A stretch of 64,000 bases of DNA from Bacteriovoracaceae bacterium. GTDB lineage: Bacteria > Bdellovibrionota > Bacteriovoracia > Bacteriovoracales > Bacteriovoracaceae. Made by a program: the position numbers and the translations under genes. Where the stretch lies: assembly GCA_016784965.1 (NCBI GenBank), contig JADHTQ010000013.1, forward strand, positions 31,596 to 95,595, given 5' to 3'. The notes below the pieces were generated by a model. That model had not been told where the DNA came from. It was given only the letters and a program-made list of their open reading frames with translations, and made no database searches. This document shows positions 60,165 through 64,000 of the stretch, in pieces; within the stretch, counting starts at the first letter, position 1, and each line of letters begins with the position of its first letter.

Positions 60165-60306
60165 CTTGCTAACACAGCAAAACTGCAAGAGATATAGACG
60201 GTATATCGCTAATAACTCTTTAAAATCACTTCAATTCTGGATAGTGGTAGTAAGGCTTACTCTAAAAGAATATGTTGCTATTTAGATACAAATGTACAAA
60301 CTTTAG

Positions 60307-60888
60307 TCAACTGCAACCTTGGTCTCTGCACACGGAGATCGCACCATTTTTTTTAAGAGAAATCAGGGCACAGGTCACATCAAACTCGTGGTCAGCACCT
60401 AACTCACTATAAATTTTAGATACCTGTGTTTTTATTTTGGTTCTACCCAAGACTTTTTTCTCAATCTCAGATAGCTTTAAATTCTTTTGGCCACACTGTT
60501 TATTCAAAACAATGTTGAGATGTCCAGGTGGCCTTAGTTTTGACACTATTTTGGATTCTGAGACCGCTTCTTCTAATAAGTTCCTATAATCATTAACATT
60601 TATTTCCATAGAACAAATACCACGTGGAAATATCTCTGGTTCCACAATATATGATATTTTCGAGCAATTTTTTTGCACCATACTTCGCATTAGGGACTTT
60701 AAGGCGGCTTTACCTTTGAGCCCTCTATAGATGACATGTACTAAAAGGCCACTTTTCAAATAAATAGCACCCACAAACTGCAACTTGTCCGCAAAGATAT
60801 TAATTTTTCCGGTCAGTTTATAAAAGAATTGCTCAAAAACTATTGATGACAACTTCTTCAAGGCCACTTCTCCTCTTTTTAAGGCCAT
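60307..60888 (-). CDS. DUF4388-like protein
   Basis: 193 residues. The N-terminal part (LSSIVFEQFFYKLTGKINIF, GAIYLKSGLLVHVIYRGLKGKAALKSLMRSM) has the pattern of DUF4388/PATAN-type domains, which pack short strands and helices and often go with signalling proteins. Six Cys, five in the C-terminal half (GICSME, KQCGQKN, VTCALI, VCRDQGCS). ATG 60888 has no binding site and lies inside an inverted repeat; TTG 60861, eight bases after GGAG, may be the real start. Confidence 0.6.
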   Translation of the reverse strand: MALKRGEVALKKLSSIVFEQFFYKLTGKINIFADKLQFVGAIYLKSGLLVHVIYRGLKGKAALKSLMRSMVQKNCSKISYIVEPEIFPRGICSMEINVNDYRNLLEEAVSESKIVSKLRPPGHLNIVLNKQCGQKNLKLSEIEKKVLGRTKIKTQVSKIYSELGADHEFDVTCALISLKKNGAISVCRDQGCS

Positions 60889-61036
60889 CTAGAAACCAGA
60901 CAAAACCACCCCATTAATAGAAAATTTTTAAGAGGGGGTAAAAAATGTTTCTAGATAGATTTAAAAAAAAATATTATAATTAATATAAATATTTAGCTAC
61001 CTTTTTTAAACTAAATTAACGAAAGGATTGAAGAAA

Positions 61037-61588
61037 GTGCGCATCAAAAGAAAAATTTATCTAATAGATCCTAGTTTTCAAATAAAGTTTAGCCTCTACA
61101 TTTGTGTAATTATCTTTATTTCCAGCTTGATATACCCTCTAATGCTGCATGACTTTCTAACCTGGATATATGAAAATATATTGAAAACTTCTCCCAATTT
61201 TGCAAACACTTTAAAAAGTAAAAAAGACGCATTGCTAATTTTTTTGGGCCTTACCCAGCTAGGCTATACCTTTTTAATCTTTATAATTAGCATCTTTTTT
61301 AGCCACAAACTTGCAGGCCCAATTTACAAAATGAAAAAAATCTTAAAAAATGTGCGCAACAACGAGGGTGACCAAATTGTTTATCTTAGAAAGGGTGACT
61401 ATTTTACCGACCTAGCTTCTGAAATTAATGAAACATTAAATACTTTTACCAACCATGAAACTACAAAATATTCTAATATCTCAGAAATTTCTTCCCTACT
61501 TGATGAAATTGGACCTAGTATTTCGGATGAATACCGCGAGAAGTATGATGAGATAAGTAAAAAAATAAATGAGTTACAGGGTCACTAA
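61037..61588 (+). CDS. HAMP-domain membrane protein
   Basis: 183 residues from GTG 61037, nine bases after AAGGA; TTG 61028 is in frame but too close to the site. Two membrane helices (FSLYICVIIFISSLIYPLML and ALLIFLGLTQLGYTFLIFII) are followed by a HAMP-like region (HKLAGPIYKMKKILKNVRNN...VYLRKGDYFTDLASEINETL), then a short coil. It lacks a kinase or MCP output, so it may be a bare signal-relay protein working with another. Next gene is slt-like, 69 bases on. Confidence 0.8.
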   Translation: MRIKRKIYLIDPSFQIKFSLYICVIIFISSLIYPLMLHDFLTWIYENILKTSPNFANTLKSKKDALLIFLGLTQLGYTFLIFIISIFFSHKLAGPIYKMKKILKNVRNNEGDQIVYLRKGDYFTDLASEINETLNTFTNHETTKYSNISEISSLLDEIGPSISDEYREKYDEISKKINELQGH

Positions 61589-61657
61589 TGTAACAAAAGT
61601 TCTCGCGTAAAGGGTCATAAAATAAAGGCCTAGTGCAAAAATGATATGGAGGTCGTT

Positions 61658-63760
61658 TTGTACAAAAGACTAATAACAATTGTGTTATTTTTTTCTTTTT
61701 CGGCCTTGGCAAGTATTCCGCCCAATGCTCACTTTGGAATAACACAAAAAAATGATGACCTGACAGTTAATTTTACCAAAGAAGAAATCAAGTTTGCCAA
61801 ATCACTTGAAGACCTGTTGCGTCAACTCTCAAGACTGAAACTAAATGACTACACTATAAAAGTTTTAAAAAATAATGATCAATCAACTGTGGCCTTTAAA
61901 GAATATCGTCCTATGATCGATCGAATTGTCAAAATTTCAAAGAGTAAAAAAAATATTAAAAAATTTGTAAAGGCCTGTAAATTAGGTCCCTTCACAATTA
62001 AACAGAGTACTAAGTCAAAACAACTCAAGCATAGCAATAAAATTCTAAACATTTATAACAAAAAAATAGATTACTTTTGCAGACAATACATCTTAAAGTC
62101 CGTTCTAAAAATTAAAACTTCCAAGCTTAGAAGAAAAGACTTAAAAGCAGTAGCTCATGCATTACCTTTTTATCTGCAGGGCAAACCAAGTAGATATCTC
62201 ACTCGGTTGTTAAAAAGGACTAAGAGGTACAATAAAAATATACACAATCATCTCAGTGCCATCATTACAGAAAACTACATCAAATTCAACTTATACCCTA
62301 GGAAAAAAATTACAAGTAGACTGCGTGTGACTCAGGAATTTACTGACTACGTTGAAAGTCGCGTTGGAAGGCCTGAAGAGATTGAATATTATTATAGCGA
62401 ATTCAAAGTGCTTAAAAAGCTCTATAGAAAAGCAGCTCGGGCCAATAATTCTGATTTAGCTTCGACATACATAAAGCAGTTATTAAGTTTCCATGAGCAA
62501 AATAGCAAGTATATCCCCCGAAGTGCCGCACTTAAAACATTTGAAATCGCCGGTAAGTTTTTTCTGTATAAAGAGCTGTATCAAAACTCACTAGAGCTGC
62601 TGCAATATTGTAAACAAATTAGTATTACAAGCAAAGAGCTCAACAAATCGTTGTATAACCTAATACACGCTAATATGGTTAGAAAAGACTACCAAAAGTC
62701 ACTTGCAATTATTGAGCAAAATAATTTAATTGAAAAATTTGCAGATCTACCCACCAAACTGCAGTTTTGGATTGCCTATACTATGCAACAAAGTGACGAG
62801 CGATATTTAGCAAAATATTTCTTCTCGACACTAGTACATGCATCACCTATTAATTACTATTCTATCATAGCGTTGCAACAGCTATCACAAATGTCTTACG
62901 ACAAAACCAACAAGATATTCCTTAACTCCTTAAAGGCCAATAATTCAATTGCAAAAATTAACATCAATGCCTTTGCCCCTGTGTACCTCAATTCTTTAAA
63001 AAGAGTGGCCATATGGGCAAAATTAAAAAATGAGAGATTTGCAGACCTTGAAATTAAAACATTATTTAATAAAAACTTTAAATCACTTTTTAAAAATACA
63101 AAGATAGTTAAAAAACTAGAGAAATCTGAAATTCAGCAAGTGTTAACTGTCAACGTCATCAAGCTCCTGGCCCAACTGGATCAACATTTACAAAATTTCA
63201 AAATTATTCAAAAATCTCTGGGCAAAGATTTATTAAAAACCAGTAGAAAATTAATAAATCACTTATTTCCATTTAAGTATTTCGGACAAATAAAAGAATT
63301 TGGCAAGAAATTAGATCCTTTAATTATTTTGTCCTTAATCAGGCAAGAGTCGGCCTTTAATCCAAAGGCACGCTCTCGAGTTGGGGCACGAGGATTGATG
63401 CAAATAATGCCCACAACGGCCAAAGGCCTAGACCGCAAAGTTAAAAAAAGAGATTTGATGGAATCTACAACTAATCTTCACCTAGGTATAAAGTACTTTA
63501 AGATGTTACTAAAAAAATTTGATGGCAATTTGATTTTTTCTTTGGCCGCCTATAATGCTGGTGAAAATCGAGTAAAAAGATGGCAGCAAGAGAGATTTAC
63601 TACAGATGATCCATTGCTGTTAATTGAGTCTATTCCATTTCGGGAAACTAGGCAGTATGTAAAGTTAATATACAGAAACTATTTCTTTTATAAGTACTTA
63701 CAAAACAAAAATGATATAAGAAAATCCATCAAAGATTCATTTGTCATTAAGACTTTCTAA
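61658..63760 (+). CDS. Soluble lytic murein transglycosylase (Slt-type)
   Basis: 700 residues from TTG 61658 (GGAGG five bases before); ATG 61646 overlaps that site. Signal peptide YKRLITIVLFFSFSALA. A long helical region with TPR-like arcs (residues about 30-540, very basic) precedes the Slt domain: SLIRQESAFNPKARSRVGA with catalytic Glu about 564, GLMQIMPTTAKGL, NLHLGIKYF, and LAAYNAGENRVKRW. It cleaves peptidoglycan glycans in the periplasm for growth or remodelling. Same strand and probably same message as the HAMP protein. Confidence 0.9.
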   Translation: MYKRLITIVLFFSFSALASIPPNAHFGITQKNDDLTVNFTKEEIKFAKSLEDLLRQLSRLKLNDYTIKVLKNNDQSTVAFKEYRPMIDRIVKISKSKKNIKKFVKACKLGPFTIKQSTKSKQLKHSNKILNIYNKKIDYFCRQYILKSVLKIKTSKLRRKDLKAVAHALPFYLQGKPSRYLTRLLKRTKRYNKNIHNHLSAIITENYIKFNLYPRKKITSRLRVTQEFTDYVESRVGRPEEIEYYYSEFKVLKKLYRKAARANNSDLASTYIKQLLSFHEQNSKYIPRSAALKTFEIAGKFFLYKELYQNSLELLQYCKQISITSKELNKSLYNLIHANMVRKDYQKSLAIIEQNNLIEKFADLPTKLQFWIAYTMQQSDERYLAKYFFSTLVHASPINYYSIIALQQLSQMSYDKTNKIFLNSLKANNSIAKININAFAPVYLNSLKRVAIWAKLKNERFADLEIKTLFNKNFKSLFKNTKIVKKLEKSEIQQVLTVNVIKLLAQLDQHLQNFKIIQKSLGKDLLKTSRKLINHLFPFKYFGQIKEFGKKLDPLIILSLIRQESAFNPKARSRVGARGLMQIMPTTAKGLDRKVKKRDLMESTTNLHLGIKYFKMLLKKFDGNLIFSLAAYNAGENRVKRWQQERFTTDDPLLLIESIPFRETRQYVKLIYRNYFFYKYLQNKNDIRKSIKDSFVIKTF

Positions 63761-64000
63761 CTGTGCGCTTGTAACTAATGACTGCCCATTTTATCTAATA
63801 AGCAGTACTGATCACCTCCCTTCCTTTCCATAATAATATTAAAATTGTTATATATACAATGCTAGAGAACTGCTTACATTATAAGTACAGTCATTATGAA
63901 TCTTAATGGCCATAAAACTGTACTGTCTTGAAACGAGAGCACTCCAGTGTTCTTTTGTAAAGCATCTGCCATGATTTTCTCAATTTAACCTGATGCTGAG
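63761..64000. other. Right-hand tail without a supported gene
   Basis: No reading frame of weight is visible. The stretch can fold a branched hairpin (AGTACAGT 63884-63891 with ACTGTACT 63917-63924, and inside it CATTA with TAATG). It may be the flank of the next gene outside the window. Confidence 0.3.

Noticed and set aside
60156..60168. CAAGTG-C-CACTTG palindrome as an operator
   Set aside because: It overlaps the -24 element of the sigma-54 promoter and is explained largely by it.
63810..63819. GATCACCTCC, which matches the 3' end of 16S rRNA
   Set aside because: The bases before it do not match 16S rRNA, and no rRNA structure or spacer follows; a ten-base chance match.

Overview
The window is AT-rich, gene-dense bacterial chromosome: about 64 protein genes on both strands, mostly in tight operons with overlapping stops and starts and GGAG-type ribosome binding sites. 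I see no rRNA, tRNA, CRISPR array or prophage. The genes point to a Gram-negative bacterium: FadL-type and other outer-membrane barrels, lipoproteins, Lol-like transport, a Slt transglycosylase. Many secreted proteases, receiver-like domains without the acceptor Asp and a lysine-rich H1-like protein would fit the Bdellovibrionota (Bacteriovorax-like), but that placement is inference; no marker rRNA is present.

Layout. 1-9.5 kb: mixed cell-envelope and regulatory genes (cut-off receiver-like protein, CBS protein, SDR/DUF2867 protein, MORN-type protein, secreted hydrolase, GNAT, DUF445, HtrA-like protease, phosphatidylserine decarboxylase, PAS-LuxR regulator, nuclease-family enzyme). 9.5-13.1 kb: a minus-strand secretion/outer-membrane cluster (lipoprotein, FadL-type porin, two secreted proteins) with an internal terminator. 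13.3-15.1 kb: a membrane polyferredoxin overlapping a fatty-acid-hydroxylase-family protein. 15.1-16.14 kb: a small accessory patch with a deleted IS481-type element, a hexanucleotide array, a 24-bp inverted repeat that can mask the ribosome binding site of a four-helix-bundle gene, and a 40-bp perfect palindrome. 17.5-29.3 kb: a purine operon purF-E-C-D-N-L-Q-H-M, divergent from pyrB.

30-45.4 kb: secreted proteins of unknown role, an S1-family protease, a GT9-like protein, trmFO with an EamA transporter, nadE, the H1-like protein, a receiver-like TPR protein, and an operon fabZ-fabI-iorA-iorB-astacin protease. 45.5-51.2 kb: a TetR-controlled operon with a LolA-like carrier, two FtsX-type permeases, an ABC ATPase and an outer-membrane barrel, with a perfect 16-bp operator in front. 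51.2-63.8 kb: small envelope proteins, a hybrid histidine kinase, an N-terminal-nucleophile amide hydrolase, a K+ channel, a FabG-like reductase, a second CBS protein, a large secreted protein behind a good sigma-54 promoter, a DUF4388-like protein, a HAMP membrane protein and a Slt transglycosylase.

Recurring features: several genes without a Shine-Dalgarno sequence have a -35/-10 pair placed so that transcription would begin at the start codon (leaderless); two secreted-protein genes have GG-N10-GC sigma-54-type promoters; long perfect palindromes and hexanucleotide GGAAAC-type arrays sit in intergenic spaces. The least described unit is the TetR/LolA-like/FtsX/barrel operon.
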